A program made the translations under genes and the position numbers. Positions 1 to 9,136 of a DNA stretch of 64,000 nt are shown piece after piece (the first letter of the stretch is position 1; each line of letters begins with the position of its first letter). The notes under the pieces are model-generated. The model saw nothing but the letters and a program-made list of their open reading frames with translations, was not told the DNA's origin and ran no database searches. The DNA is from Thermogemmatispora carboxidivorans (GTDB lineage: Bacteria > Chloroflexota > Ktedonobacteria > Ktedonobacterales > Ktedonobacteraceae): the NCBI RefSeq assembly GCF_000702505.1, contig NZ_JNIM01000001.1:5432327-5496326 (forward strand), given 5' to 3'.

Positions 1-2
1 AC

Positions 3-578
3 TACCATCGCGAGATCCTGCGCCAGTTCGCTGGGCGCGGCGACGCCGTCCTTTTCCTGGCTGAACACGAAGGTGAGGCCCTGGCAGCCAAGATGCTGAT
101 TCGCTTCGGAAACTGGTGCTGGGATATGTTTGGGGCCACCGCCAACCACAAGCGCAATCTGAAGGCTGCTTACCTGCTACAGTATCGCTGCATCCAGTGG
201 GCCAAGGAGCAAGGCTGTACACACTTCGACTTCCGTTCCATTCCAGAGGTGCTGGAGCCTGGAGAAGAAATGTGGGGCGTCTACGAATACAAGCAAGGCT
301 TTGGTGGCTACTCACGCCTCAATATGCCCACGCAGGACTATGTCTATCGTCCCCTGATGTATCGCCTCTGGAGCAAGCTGGTGGAGATTCGGCGCGAGCG
401 GCGGCGAGCCGAGCGGCGGCGGGTTGAGCTAGAGCGAGCGGCGCGCGGCAGGCAGGGAAGCAAACCCACCTCAGCCGGCCAATCTGATCAATCCGAGTCC
501 TCTGCACAGGGTAATGGCTCCAAGGAGAAAAGCGCACGACCAGCTGAGCCAGCCTCGTCCTCCGGTGCGAGCCAGTGA
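3..578 (+). CDS. FemAB-family peptidoglycan-bridge aminoacyltransferase (5' truncated by window edge)
   Basis: The reading frame is open from base 3 of the window, so the N-terminal half lies outside. The remaining ~191 residues align along their length with the C-terminal half of the FemAB protein encoded at 815-1978: both contain LFLAE(H/Y)EG, a Q(Y/W)..IRWAKE-like segment, the E(E/Q)xWGVY segment and KQGFGGY. FemAB/FemX proteins have a double GNAT fold and add amino acids from aminoacyl-tRNA to the lipid-II peptide stem at the cytoplasmic membrane face. The C-terminal ~60 residues are charged (RRERRRAERRR) then Ser/Gln-rich and look disordered. The adjacent paralogue points to tandem duplication. 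The amino acid added cannot be read from the sequence. Confidence 0.85.
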   Translation, partial: YHREILRQFAGRGDAVLFLAEHEGEALAAKMLIRFGNWCWDMFGATANHKRNLKAAYLLQYRCIQWAKEQGCTHFDFRSIPEVLEPGEEMWGVYEYKQGFGGYSRLNMPTQDYVYRPLMYRLWSKLVEIRRERRRAERRRVELERAARGRQGSKPTSAGQSDQSESSAQGNGSKEKSARPAEPASSSGASQ

Positions 579-814
579 CTGCCCTCCTGCGAGCAAGTTT
601 TCGTAGCCTGCCCTGCGCTAGCAGCGATAGCGGGTGGGCGAGCGCTTCGGCCTTGCCCACCAGGCGCCAGGGCAGGCGCTGGCCAGCGCCTTGAGCCAGG
701 GCCGTGAACGAGAAATAGCCTCATTTAGTGAGTACTGACCTGCCATCTCTACTGTATTGATCAAGCAAGAGATAATGAACGACGTTTCACCTGTCCATCT
801 CTGAGGGAAATGTT

Positions 815-1978
815 ATGGAAGCGCGCTTTATTAGTGACCGGCAGCAATGGAATGACTTTGTCGCTGCCTCGGTTTGCTGCAACATTACCCAGTCCTATGA
901 ATGGGGGCAGCTGGCTCCACACCTTGGCGCCGAAGCCCTGTACACTGGCGTTGTCGATGACCAGGGGCAGCTCTGCGCCGCCATGCTTCTACTCGTCTCG
1001 CGCCTGCCGATGCTAGGGACCTACTTTTACGCGCCGCGCGGGCCAGTCATTGATGATCCCAGTTCACCCGCTCTGGCCCAGCTGCTGGACTTCGTGCGCC
1101 AGGAGGCCCGGCGGCGCGGCGCCTTTATGCTCAAAGTGGAGCCGAGCGTGCCCGATGGTGATGAGTCCTGGCTGGCTGCCCTGCGCAGCCACGGCTTCCG
1201 CCGCACGCCCTACGCCATGCACATCCGACACGAGTGGGTGCTGGACATCCGGCCCGACGAACAGACCCTTCTGGCCAACATGAAAGAGAAGTGGCGCTAC
1301 AACATTCGCCTGGCAGCGCGCAAAGGTGTCAACGTACGACGGGGCGAAGGGCCAGCAGACCTTGATACGTTTTACCGTCTCTACCGCATCACCAGCGAGC
1401 GCGATCACTTCTTCATCCATGAGCAGGCCCACTACGAGGACATCATGCGCCTCTACAGCGAGGGCGACCGCGCCGCACTCTTTCTAGCCGAATATGAAGG
1501 GCAGGCCATTGCTGGTCTCGTCGCCCTGCGCTTCGGTCGCTGGAGCTGGTATATGTACGGCGCTTCCTCGAACGAGCACCGCAATCGGATGCCCAACCAC
1601 CTGCTCCAATGGACAGCCATCCGCTGGGCCAAAGAGCACGGCTGCTGGTATTACAACTTTCGCGGCATTCCCGATATCCTGGAGGAAGGGCAAGAGCTGT
1701 GGGGAGTCTACGTCTTCAAGCAAGGCTTCGGTGGCTATCCCCTGCGCTTCCTGGAGACCCACGACCTTGCCTACAAGCCACTCGTCTATCAGACCTACCG
1801 TCGCCTGCTGGACCTGAAGCGTTGGCGTGATCAGCAGCAGCGGAGTCGCTTAGAGCGCCAGCACCAGGCTCAGCCGGCAGCCAGCCCACGCGAGCAATCA
1901 GCCCAGGAGCAGCGCCCGACCGGAGCTGGTGGCAAACAGGCGGAGGCGGCAGTGCCTGGCCTCTCCCAGCAGGGCTAG
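815..1978 (+). CDS. FemAB-family peptidoglycan-bridge aminoacyltransferase
   Basis: This 387-residue protein has the size of the FemA/FemB/FemX family, which transfers amino acids from charged tRNA to the peptide stem of lipid II. Visible family features are an N-terminal GNAT-like half with QSYEWGQL near residue 28, the basic KWRYNIRLAARKGV segment near 160, and a second GNAT half with LFLAEYEGQAIAG and the terminal KQGFGGY near 305. The start ATG follows a GAGGGA ribosome site. The C-terminal ~50 residues are Gln/Ala-rich and probably disordered. It lies 236 bp after a truncated paralogue on the same strand, and the two probably arose by duplication. Substrate specificity is not determinable here. 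Confidence 0.88.
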   Translation: MEARFISDRQQWNDFVAASVCCNITQSYEWGQLAPHLGAEALYTGVVDDQGQLCAAMLLLVSRLPMLGTYFYAPRGPVIDDPSSPALAQLLDFVRQEARRRGAFMLKVEPSVPDGDESWLAALRSHGFRRTPYAMHIRHEWVLDIRPDEQTLLANMKEKWRYNIRLAARKGVNVRRGEGPADLDTFYRLYRITSERDHFFIHEQAHYEDIMRLYSEGDRAALFLAEYEGQAIAGLVALRFGRWSWYMYGASSNEHRNRMPNHLLQWTAIRWAKEHGCWYYNFRGIPDILEEGQELWGVYVFKQGFGGYPLRFLETHDLAYKPLVYQTYRRLLDLKRWRDQQQRSRLERQHQAQPAASPREQSAQEQRPTGAGGKQAEAAVPGLSQQG

Positions 1979-2031
1979 AGCGCATCTCGCCCGCCCAGTG
2001 AGCATCTTGAGCCTGGCACACAGACAAGAGA

Positions 2032-2078
2032 GGGGATCGGCTCCACAGTTCTGCCATTCTGCCGATCCCCGTTTGTTT
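2032..2078 (+). terminator. Probable rho-independent terminator after the FemAB genes
   Basis: GGGGATCGG (2032-2040) is perfectly complementary to CCGATCCCC (2062-2070), with a 21-nt loop, followed by GTTTGTTT. It lies between the + strand FemAB gene and the convergent TPR gene. The long loop lowers confidence. Confidence 0.5.
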
Positions 2079-2254
2079 GAGTGCTACCTTCAGGCGACAG
2101 ATCAGGCCGGCCAGTCTCCAATTTCAGAGGAGAGGTCAGCCTGAGCATCTTGATCTCCCCCTCGACGATCCGCAATCGTCGAAACGAGTCTCCCCTGATT
2201 TCCCAGACGAGTTGAGTCATAGCCGCGCGAGCCTGGCTGGCTCGCTCGCTCAGG

Positions 2255-5200
2255 CTACTGACCAGAGCGCAGCGCCTGCAGAGCGGCCAGGCGCTCGCGA
2301 GCAATGGTGCTATCGGGCTTCACGCGAGCCAGGTTCTTATACACGCGGCTCGCCTGCTCATACTCGCCGACCGACTGATAGGTCTGCCCGAGCATATCGT
2401 AGGCCTCGTAGTTATGGCGATCGATGGCGATTAACTGCTGCAGGGCTGCCACGGCCTCCTTGACCTGATGGGTCTCGAAGTAGTAGCGAGCCACCACCGT
2501 CTGATATTCGGTGGCCTCGCGAGTGCGACCGATGCGCCAACAGAAAGCCACGACCTCGCGCAAGAGGCTCATATCGTTAGGAGCGAGATCGACAGCGCGG
2601 CGATAACAAGAGAGAGCTTCCTCATTATTGCCCATCTCGGCATAGATATCGGCGATGCGGCGCATAGCCTCAGAGGCCTCACCACGCTGATTACGGCGCT
2701 CATAGATATCGGCCAACAGGCGCAGCTCAGCAATGCCCTCTTCAAGCTGGCCGCGATTAATATAGATCTCAGCCAGCTCGGCATGAGCGCGCGGGTCCTG
2801 GGGAGCCAGGCGCACCATCTCATTGAGGACATTGAGAGCGTTATCGCCCTGACGCTTACTGAGATAATAGCGAGCCAGCTCAGCATACTCCTGGAGAGCG
2901 CTATCGATATCGCCCTGTCGAGCCGAGATCTCGGCCAGAGCCGAGGCCACCTCATCCTGATAGGTGGTCACCTGCTTAATACGGCGCAGCACCGCCTGCA
3001 TCTGCTCCTCTTTACCAGCGCGGCGGTAGGCCTTGGCTAGCAAGAGGGAGATCTCCACTTCGGGGGCCTGATGCTCCTCATCGTCCTCGCGCGGGCGAGC
3101 CGCCCAGATAGTCGGGTCCATCGCAGCCGGTGAGCGGCGCACCAGTTGCAGGGCCTGCTCCAGCTGCTGAATAGCCTCCTCGGGCTTCCCCTGAGAGAGC
3201 AAGCAATGGGCCATACTCACGCGGGCCAGCACCTCCACCGCGCTATCGCGTGTGGCCTGCTGGTAGGAAGCCACGGCGCGATCAAAGTAGCCGGCCTGCT
3301 GATGGATCTGACCCAGGGAGAAATGGAGATCGGCGTTATTTGGCTGCAGTTCGAGGGACTGCGTATATTCGCGGGCAACGACCTCATAATGGCGCTGACC
3401 CTGACCCCGCAACTGCCAGCGGATGCGAGTCAATAGCTCCAGAGCCGAAGCGCGGCCAGCAGGGGCAGCGCCGGTAATCATCAGGAGATGCCAGCGTACC
3501 AGGGCGACGATATTGCGCGGGTCGACCTGCAGCACGCGCTGGTACTCAGCGGCGGCCTGCGGAGAGCGACCGAGCTTTTGCAGAGCCAAAGCATAATTCA
3601 AGCGAGTGGGCACGCTTGTTGGGCTTTCCTGCAGGGCCTGCTCCAACTCCCTGAGAGCGCGATCCATGTAACCCAGGCGGAGGTAAGCCTCAGCGGCCTG
3701 AGTGCGCTCGCGTAACAAATCCTCTTTGTTGCCGTGGGAGGAGAGCAGGTTAATCAGGCGCATGCGGTACGTCAGATTATTAGGCTCCAGCTGCAGGATG
3801 CGCCGATAGGTAGCGATGGCGTCGTCGATGCGTCCATTCGCGATATAGGTATCGACCAGGATGGCGTATTTTGTGATTGCCTGCTCGATGCGGCCCTGGC
3901 GCACATAGATCTCGCAGAGCACCTGATGGACATCCAGATACTGGGGAGCGATCTCGATGACCTTCAAGCACTCATCGATGGCCGAATTCAGCAAGCCATG
4001 CTCAATGTAGCGCTGGATGTCTTGCATCGAGCGCACCACCTGCATACGGATGCCTTCAGGCAGAGAAGCCGTGCTGGCGAGCACGGCGCCAGCCACCTGC
4101 TGCAAGGACTCATCGCGGGCCGTAGTGCCGGCGATTTTACTCAGCAGCTCCTCGACATTATCCTTAGTAGGAGAAAGAGGCGTCGGCGAAGCTGGGCTGA
4201 GCTGCTCCAGCGTCAAGGGAGCGGGAGCCGCGGGAGCCGCGGCGGCGGCGGGAGCGGGTGGCGCTGCAGGCGGTGCAGGCATCTGGCCCTGGGCAGGGAA
4301 CGGGTTTGGAGCTGGGGCCGGGGCGGGAGCCGGCTGAGCCACTGAGGCTGCTGGGGCCGCCGGGGCCGGGGGTTGCAGCTCCACCTGCCGGGTCGGGCTA
4401 TCGGTCAACCAGGAAGCCGATGAAGCCGGAGCCGGGGCCGGTGGATTGGGAACCGTGGGCGATTGAGGCGGCGCTGCTGGAGCCGCTGGTTGCGGCGCCT
4501 GCGCAGGAGCTGCCGGAGGAGACGGAGCGGGAGCAGGCGCAGCAGCAGACGGCGCTGGCTGCGCAGACGCAGGCTCATTGAGAATACCCGTCAGCCAGTC
4601 GGGCAATTCACCGGCGGCAGACGCGGCAGACGGCGCCGGGGCAGGAGCCGGGGCCGGCGCAACAGGAGCGGCGGGAGGCTGAGGGGCCGCTGCTGGGCCG
4701 GGGCCGGGGACCGAGAACATCATGGTGGCCGCATCCTGGATGGACGGGGTCGCCGGCTGCTCAGGTGACAGTCCAGGAGAAACCTGCAGCTGTTGCTGTT
4801 GCAAGGAAGGTGGCGGCGTACTGGGCTGAGAAGGAGGAAGCGCACTCTGCATCTGCTTCAAGAGCAGCTCCACCTGGGCGACTTTTTCACCCCAGCCACG
4901 ACTGCGCAGGAAGCCAAGCAGCGCGTTATAAATGGTCAGGGCCTGCTCCTGCTCGCCGAGCAAGCGATGGGCCTCTGCCGCTTCCTGGCAGAGCTGGACC
5001 AGCTGGTCTGCCTCCTCAATCGTCAGGGCATCGAGATTGACGCGGTCGACAGCCTCATCGAAATGGACGGTGGCCGTGCGCAGATCGCCACGCGCGCGAT
5101 AGCACTGCCCCAGGGCGTAGTAGCAAGAAAGCGCGTATTCAGGGTCATTGAGCAGCATCTGGAACTGGCGGATCGCGTCATCCCAGCGCTTCTGCTCCTG

Positions 5201-6208
5201 ATAAAGCCAGCCCAGAAAGTAGCGAGCATCGGGACGATCGAAGCCGCTTTCGAGGATCTGCTCACAGAGATCGATGGCATCGTTATAGCGACCCTGGGCC
5301 TGGAAAGCCTGCGCCTGACGCAAAATGCCCGTAACCTGGCTTGCCGTGATCCGTCTCTGCGGAGCTGCTCCTCCGCCAGCGGGGCCAGCAGGGGCGAGAG
5401 CCTGCCCCGGGTTCCCCATGCCGCCGAAATTGCCCGCGCTACCCATATTACCCATGATGCCAGTATTACCTCCGCTTATGTTGCCCGGTGCGGCAGGGCC
5501 GGCGACCGGGCTACCAGTGAAAGAAGCCTCCTGACCTGCGTATCCATCCTCACCGGAGCGCGCGCCCGCCTGGGCCTCACCGGCCAGCGAGCCTGGCGAG
5601 CCCGCAGGCCGCTGCGACAGGTCAGCCGCGGCCTGTGCCAGAAGTGAGCGCGCCTCAGCGTTGGAGACATCGACACGCAGGACCTCTTCACACTGAGCGC
5701 GGGCTGCCGCCAGGTCATTTCGGAGCAGATAGCCCCTGGCGGCAGCCAGACGCTCCTGTATCATCAACGTCAGATCTTTCTTCTCTGCGTAGTAGTTTGC
5801 GAGCCGCTCGTGAGGTTCAGGGCTAACAGGTGAGAACTGAAGCGCCTTCTGCCAGGCGGCCTCTGCCCGTGCTCCCTGGCCAGCCTGGGCGTAAAGATCA
5901 GCAAGCTGCACATAGGCATTGTAGGCCTCCTCCCGCCTGCCCAACCAGCCATATAGCTCGGCAACCTTGCTTAGCACAATGATATCATGAGGCTTGCGCT
6001 TCAGCAGATACTCATATTCATCTAGCGCCTGCTGCCACTGCTTGGTCTGCATATAGCAGAAGCCCAGGCCCTCATGCGCCGCTGTGTCGTCTGGGAACTC
6101 TACCAGCGCCCGCTGATACTCGCGGGCTGCCTCCGTCCACTTGCTATCCCAACGGTAGCGGTCGGCGGCATCCATTGCTGTCTCGAAAACCTGTCTGTTC
6201 CCAGGCAT
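2255..6208 (-). CDS. Large tetratricopeptide-repeat (TPR) scaffold protein
   Basis: This is a 1317-residue protein built mainly of TPR helices, recognisable by repeated A..LG..Y...G....A...Y and LAP/L.P spacing. A first TPR block spans about residues 10-190. A Gly/Met/Asn-rich stretch lies near 240-270, a second TPR block at about 285-450, then a ~200-residue Pro/Ala-rich linker (about 455-660) with PAPAPAP runs, and a long C-terminal TPR array to the end. There is no signal peptide or membrane segment, so it is probably cytoplasmic. TPR arrays bind other proteins; no enzymatic domain is visible. The ATG is preceded by a GAAGGAAGAAAG purine run. It is divergently transcribed from the MFS gene across a ~390-bp spacer. 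The partner is unknown. Confidence 0.85.
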   Translation of the reverse strand: MPGNRQVFETAMDAADRYRWDSKWTEAAREYQRALVEFPDDTAAHEGLGFCYMQTKQWQQALDEYEYLLKRKPHDIIVLSKVAELYGWLGRREEAYNAYVQLADLYAQAGQGARAEAAWQKALQFSPVSPEPHERLANYYAEKKDLTLMIQERLAAARGYLLRNDLAAARAQCEEVLRVDVSNAEARSLLAQAAADLSQRPAGSPGSLAGEAQAGARSGEDGYAGQEASFTGSPVAGPAAPGNISGGNTGIMGNMGSAGNFGGMGNPGQALAPAGPAGGGAAPQRRITASQVTGILRQAQAFQAQGRYNDAIDLCEQILESGFDRPDARYFLGWLYQEQKRWDDAIRQFQMLLNDPEYALSCYYALGQCYRARGDLRTATVHFDEAVDRVNLDALTIEEADQLVQLCQEAAEAHRLLGEQEQALTIYNALLGFLRSRGWGEKVAQVELLLKQMQSALPPSQPSTPPPSLQQQQLQVSPGLSPEQPATPSIQDAATMMFSVPGPGPAAAPQPPAAPVAPAPAPAPAPSAASAAGELPDWLTGILNEPASAQPAPSAAAPAPAPSPPAAPAQAPQPAAPAAPPQSPTVPNPPAPAPASSASWLTDSPTRQVELQPPAPAAPAASVAQPAPAPAPAPNPFPAQGQMPAPPAAPPAPAAAAAPAAPAPLTLEQLSPASPTPLSPTKDNVEELLSKIAGTTARDESLQQVAGAVLASTASLPEGIRMQVVRSMQDIQRYIEHGLLNSAIDECLKVIEIAPQYLDVHQVLCEIYVRQGRIEQAITKYAILVDTYIANGRIDDAIATYRRILQLEPNNLTYRMRLINLLSSHGNKEDLLRERTQAAEAYLRLGYMDRALRELEQALQESPTSVPTRLNYALALQKLGRSPQAAAEYQRVLQVDPRNIVALVRWHLLMITGAAPAGRASALELLTRIRWQLRGQGQRHYEVVAREYTQSLELQPNNADLHFSLGQIHQQAGYFDRAVASYQQATRDSAVEVLARVSMAHCLLSQGKPEEAIQQLEQALQLVRRSPAAMDPTIWAARPREDDEEHQAPEVEISLLLAKAYRRAGKEEQMQAVLRRIKQVTTYQDEVASALAEISARQGDIDSALQEYAELARYYLSKRQGDNALNVLNEMVRLAPQDPRAHAELAEIYINRGQLEEGIAELRLLADIYERRNQRGEASEAMRRIADIYAEMGNNEEALSCYRRAVDLAPNDMSLLREVVAFCWRIGRTREATEYQTVVARYYFETHQVKEAVAALQQLIAIDRHNYEAYDMLGQTYQSVGEYEQASRVYKNLARVKPDSTIARERLAALQALRSGQ

Positions 6209-6452
6209 GTGGGCTTCGCTTTCTTCCTTCTCTCTTCTCTACTCAGAATGGGCACCTGCCAACAAGTTCACCTTCATTTTGTCACTAGGTTACTACAATC
6301 CTGCATTGAAGCTCTCTTTTTGGTACTAAAGTACTTAGCCCTCCTCTCCCAGCCCCCAGGTTCAGCTCACCGCAGCTCCCTCCCCCTCCCCCCAGGAAAA
6401 CAGGCCGCCTGCTATAAAAGGAGCGAATAATACCGCTTGCTTGTTATAGATA

Positions 6453-6482
6453 AAGACAAATATTTGGATTTTAGAGTATACT
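6453..6482 (+). promoter_or_regulatory. Candidate promoter for the MFS gene in the divergent 6209-6601 spacer
   Basis: The 393-bp spacer between the TPR gene (-) and the MFS gene (+) is AT-rich after 6410. TATACT at 6477-6482 is a good -10 box, with a weak AAGACA at 6453-6458 18 bp upstream. The spacer holds no gene that I can support. Confidence 0.35.
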
Positions 6483-6601
6483 AAATAGTAGTGAGAAAAT
6501 TCTAGCCATAACCAGGAGATAGTAAAGGCAACAGCGTTGGCTGGCAGCAAGGCCACACGGGACTACCTGCCCGCAGCCAGACACCTAAAGAAGGAGGTAT
6601 C

Positions 6602-7810
6602 ATGCTCTTCACGCGGGCCTTCTCGGGCCGTCTCTCTCTCTCTCCTCTGCGCCTGACGCTTTTCAGTATTACACTGTTAGAGGAGATGCTTTCGGGCATT
6701 CCCACTATTGGCTTACCCCTGCTGCGTCACCAGGTGCCGATGTCCTACACGCAGATCGGTCTGCTTTTTACCCTGGGGGCGGCGATGTCGATGGTGCTGG
6801 AGCCTCTGAGTAACGTGTTGAGCGACCTGGGAAAGACGAAGAAGCTTTGGGTGATCGGTGGTCTACTGGTGCTCTCCGGCGCGTTCGTGCTAGCCGGCCT
6901 CGCCCACTCGTTCGCGGTGATCCTGGTAGCGTTCGCTTTGCTCTATCCCTCTAACGACATCGCCTTAGGAGCGGCGCAGTCTTCGCTGATCGATGAGAAT
7001 CCCCACCGCAGTACACGGACGATGCTGCGCCTGGCCTTCATTGGCAACCTGGGTGATTTTCTGACTCCGCTGACGGTGACCATTATCGCCCTTCTGGCTC
7101 TGGGTTGGGCGAGTCTCTGCTGGCTGGCCGCGGCGATTTGGCTGGTAGTGGCTTTGTTTTCTTGCGCCTTGCGCTTCCCCCAAGTGGAGCGCAGTGAGGG
7201 GCGGCGCTCGCGTCTGGGCCTCCTGGCGGAGGGCTTTGTGGCGGCGCTGCGCAATCCGCTCATGCTTGGCTGGGTAGTGATCGCCACCCTGCCGGTGATG
7301 CTCGATGAAGTCTATCGCTCATTTGTCTCGCTCTATCTACAAGACATCCTCCATTTATCTGACGATGTGGTGGAGAGTCTGATTACATTTGAGAGCGCTT
7401 CAGGATTCGCTGGTCTGGTGATCTGTGAGCTGCTGCTGGCCCTGGGACTGACAGTGCGCCAGGTCCTGGCCGGCTCAGCGCTGGTGGCACTGATTGGAAT
7501 GACAGCCTTGCTGTTGACCCGCTCATTCTGGCTGGCAGGTCTGCTGCTCTGTGTAGTGGGGGCCAGCTCGATCTCCTGGTTCCCGCTGGCGCGGGCCCAG
7601 GTCTATGAACGCCTGCCGGGCCGCTCGGGCACGGGGCGAGCCTTGTTGAGTCTGGGCACACCTTTCTCCGTGATCTTGCCCAGTATTGTAGGACTCATCG
7701 CCGGTCGCCTGGGCATTACGGCAGGAGTGGCCTTCCTGGAGCTGGCGCCGCTTGGCATTCTCTTCCTGCTCCTGGTGCAGCGGGCTGAGCCGCGGGCGAC
7801 GCTGGCCTGA
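6602..7810 (+). CDS. Major facilitator superfamily (MFS) transporter
   Basis: This 402-residue, highly hydrophobic protein has about 12 predicted membrane segments and short charged loops, the usual size for an MFS permease. Segments such as IGLLFTLGAAMSM, VIGGLLVLSGAFVLAGLA and FSVILPSIVGLIAG fit transmembrane helices, and a basic loop (ERSEGRRSRLG) near residue 200 fits the cytoplasmic loop between the two six-helix halves. A perfect AAGGAGGT ribosome site lies 4 bp before the ATG. MFS proteins move small solutes by uniport, symport or antiport. Substrate cannot be predicted; the gene stands alone between the TPR gene and folD. Confidence 0.8.
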   Translation: MLFTRAFSGRLSLSPLRLTLFSITLLEEMLSGIPTIGLPLLRHQVPMSYTQIGLLFTLGAAMSMVLEPLSNVLSDLGKTKKLWVIGGLLVLSGAFVLAGLAHSFAVILVAFALLYPSNDIALGAAQSSLIDENPHRSTRTMLRLAFIGNLGDFLTPLTVTIIALLALGWASLCWLAAAIWLVVALFSCALRFPQVERSEGRRSRLGLLAEGFVAALRNPLMLGWVVIATLPVMLDEVYRSFVSLYLQDILHLSDDVVESLITFESASGFAGLVICELLLALGLTVRQVLAGSALVALIGMTALLLTRSFWLAGLLLCVVGASSISWFPLARAQVYERLPGRSGTGRALLSLGTPFSVILPSIVGLIAGRLGITAGVAFLELAPLGILFLLLVQRAEPRATLA

Positions 7811-7853
7811 CGCTTCCTTCTTCTCTTCCTTCCTCCCAACCACTTTGTTGGTG

Positions 7854-7897
7854 GTCGTTCTCCCTTGCGACCTGGCCTGGCCACAGGGGAGAACGAC
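7854..7897 (+). other. Stem-loop between the MFS gene and folD
   Basis: GTCGTTCTCCC (7854-7864) pairs perfectly with GGGAGAACGAC (7887-7897) around a 22-nt loop. It could end the MFS transcript or form part of the folD leader. There is no T-tract, so its role is uncertain. Confidence 0.4.
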
Positions 7898-7918
7898 GCA
7901 GCGCCGCATTTCTGGCTA

Positions 7919-7927
7919 TGGTATGAT
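7919..7927 (+). promoter_or_regulatory. Candidate extended -10 promoter for folD
   Basis: TGGTATGAT fits the extended -10 form TGnTATnnT, 43 bp before the folD ATG. No -35 box is seen at the usual distance. Confidence 0.35.
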
Positions 7928-7969
7928 GGACGCCAGGAGATTTCGCCTGTGGAGGAAGGAGGCTTCTTG

Positions 7970-8812
7970 ATGATGTCTGCAACGATCTTCGATAGCCGTC
8001 CCCTGGCGGCGCGCATGATGGCTGAGCTGCAGCAGGAGGCAGCCGAGTTTCGCAAACAGCACCGTCGCTCGGCGCGCCTGGCGCAGATTCTCATTGGCCG
8101 CGATCCCGCGGCGGAGGTCTACAGTCGCCAGCTTGTCCGCTCCTGCCGTCGCCTTGGTCTGAGCTGCGTGACGTTGGCCTATCCATTCGAGGTAGATGAG
8201 GAGGAAATCCGCTCAGAGGTCGCGATGCTGAGCGAGGCCCCCACAACCGACGGGATTGTGCTGCTGTTGCCATTGCCGGAGCACATCCGTCAGCGCGTGG
8301 TGACCGAGGTGCTGCGCCCCGAAAAGGATGTCGATGGCCTCGGGCCACGCAATGCCGGCAATCTCCTGCTGGGCTTCCCTAGCTTTGTCCCCTCGACTGC
8401 CGATGTGGCCCTGACGGTGCTACGCGAGGCTGGCATCCGCGTGGCCGGGCAGCATGCGGTCATTGTGGGACGGAGCAATATCGGAGGCAAGCCGATCGCG
8501 CTGGCGCTGATGCGGGAGGATGCCACGGTGACGATCTGCCACTCGCATACCCGCGATCTGGCGGAGATCACCCGCAGGGCAGATATTTTGGTAGTGAGCA
8601 CGGGCAGGCCGGGCCTGATTACTGGCGAGATGGTGAAACCTGGGGCGGTAGTGCTGGACGCTGGTATTACCACGGTCGATGGGAAGGTAGTTGGTGACGT
8701 TGACAGAGAGAGCGTGGCCCGCGTGGCCTCATTCCTGACACCGGTCCCCGGTGGCCTTGGTCCTCTGACGCACCTGATGCTGATTCGCCATACCCTGCTT
8801 GGACCCCAGTGA
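7970..8812 (+). CDS. folD: FolD-family methylene-THF dehydrogenase/cyclohydrolase homologue with altered active site
   Basis: This 280-residue protein covers the whole FolD family (usually ~285). FolD oxidises 5,10-methylene-THF to methenyl-THF with NAD(P)+ and hydrolyses it to 10-formyl-THF in the cytosol. Family motifs are seen: DGIVLLLPLP near residue 90, KDVDGLGPRN near 120, VGRSNIGGKP near 165, and TPVPGGLGPLT near 260. However, the catalytic lysine (E. coli FolD YVASK, Lys54) is Leu here (YSRQL), and the glutamine of the usual VQLPLP is Leu (LLLPLP). The first Cys and second Pro of the PCTP loop are also changed (PSTA). Both Lys and Gln are needed for cyclohydrolase activity in studied enzymes, so this may be a dehydrogenase-only or repurposed paralogue. 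AAGGAGG lies 7 bp before the chosen ATG; upstream in-frame codons lack such a site. Confidence 0.85.
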   Translation: MMSATIFDSRPLAARMMAELQQEAAEFRKQHRRSARLAQILIGRDPAAEVYSRQLVRSCRRLGLSCVTLAYPFEVDEEEIRSEVAMLSEAPTTDGIVLLLPLPEHIRQRVVTEVLRPEKDVDGLGPRNAGNLLLGFPSFVPSTADVALTVLREAGIRVAGQHAVIVGRSNIGGKPIALALMREDATVTICHSHTRDLAEITRRADILVVSTGRPGLITGEMVKPGAVVLDAGITTVDGKVVGDVDRESVARVASFLTPVPGGLGPLTHLMLIRHTLLGPQ

Positions 8813-9136
8813 AGCATGCCAGAGGAGAAGGTAGAAAGGAAGACAGAAAGCAAAGGATCAGAGACTGCGCTTCCTGGGCTTCCTGGGCCTGGAATTTCTG
8901 GCGTGCGGTCTCTGTGCTTGGTCCTGGCCTGAGCCTCGCCATCAAGGCCCGGGCCAGGTCCTGCACCAGGCAGGCTTTCAGTTCAGATCGGTGCGGAGAA
9001 CTGGGCAGCTCGCCACGACAGCCTGGCGACTGACTGCCCTTCGACGAGCGCGAGCGGCACAGGGTGGGGTCGGCGCCTGCTTCATCTGTGTGGTCTCACG
9101 CGGGCCTCGCCCCCGGTCAGGGCTGCTCTGCTGCCG
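8813..9136. other. Intergenic spacer between convergent folD and ispH
   Basis: I see no gene in this 324-bp GC-rich spacer. It contains an imperfect hairpin, GGTCCTGGCC (8920-8929) with GGCCAGGTCC (8952-8961), one mismatch, that might help terminate the two convergent transcripts. There is no T-tract. Confidence 0.4.
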
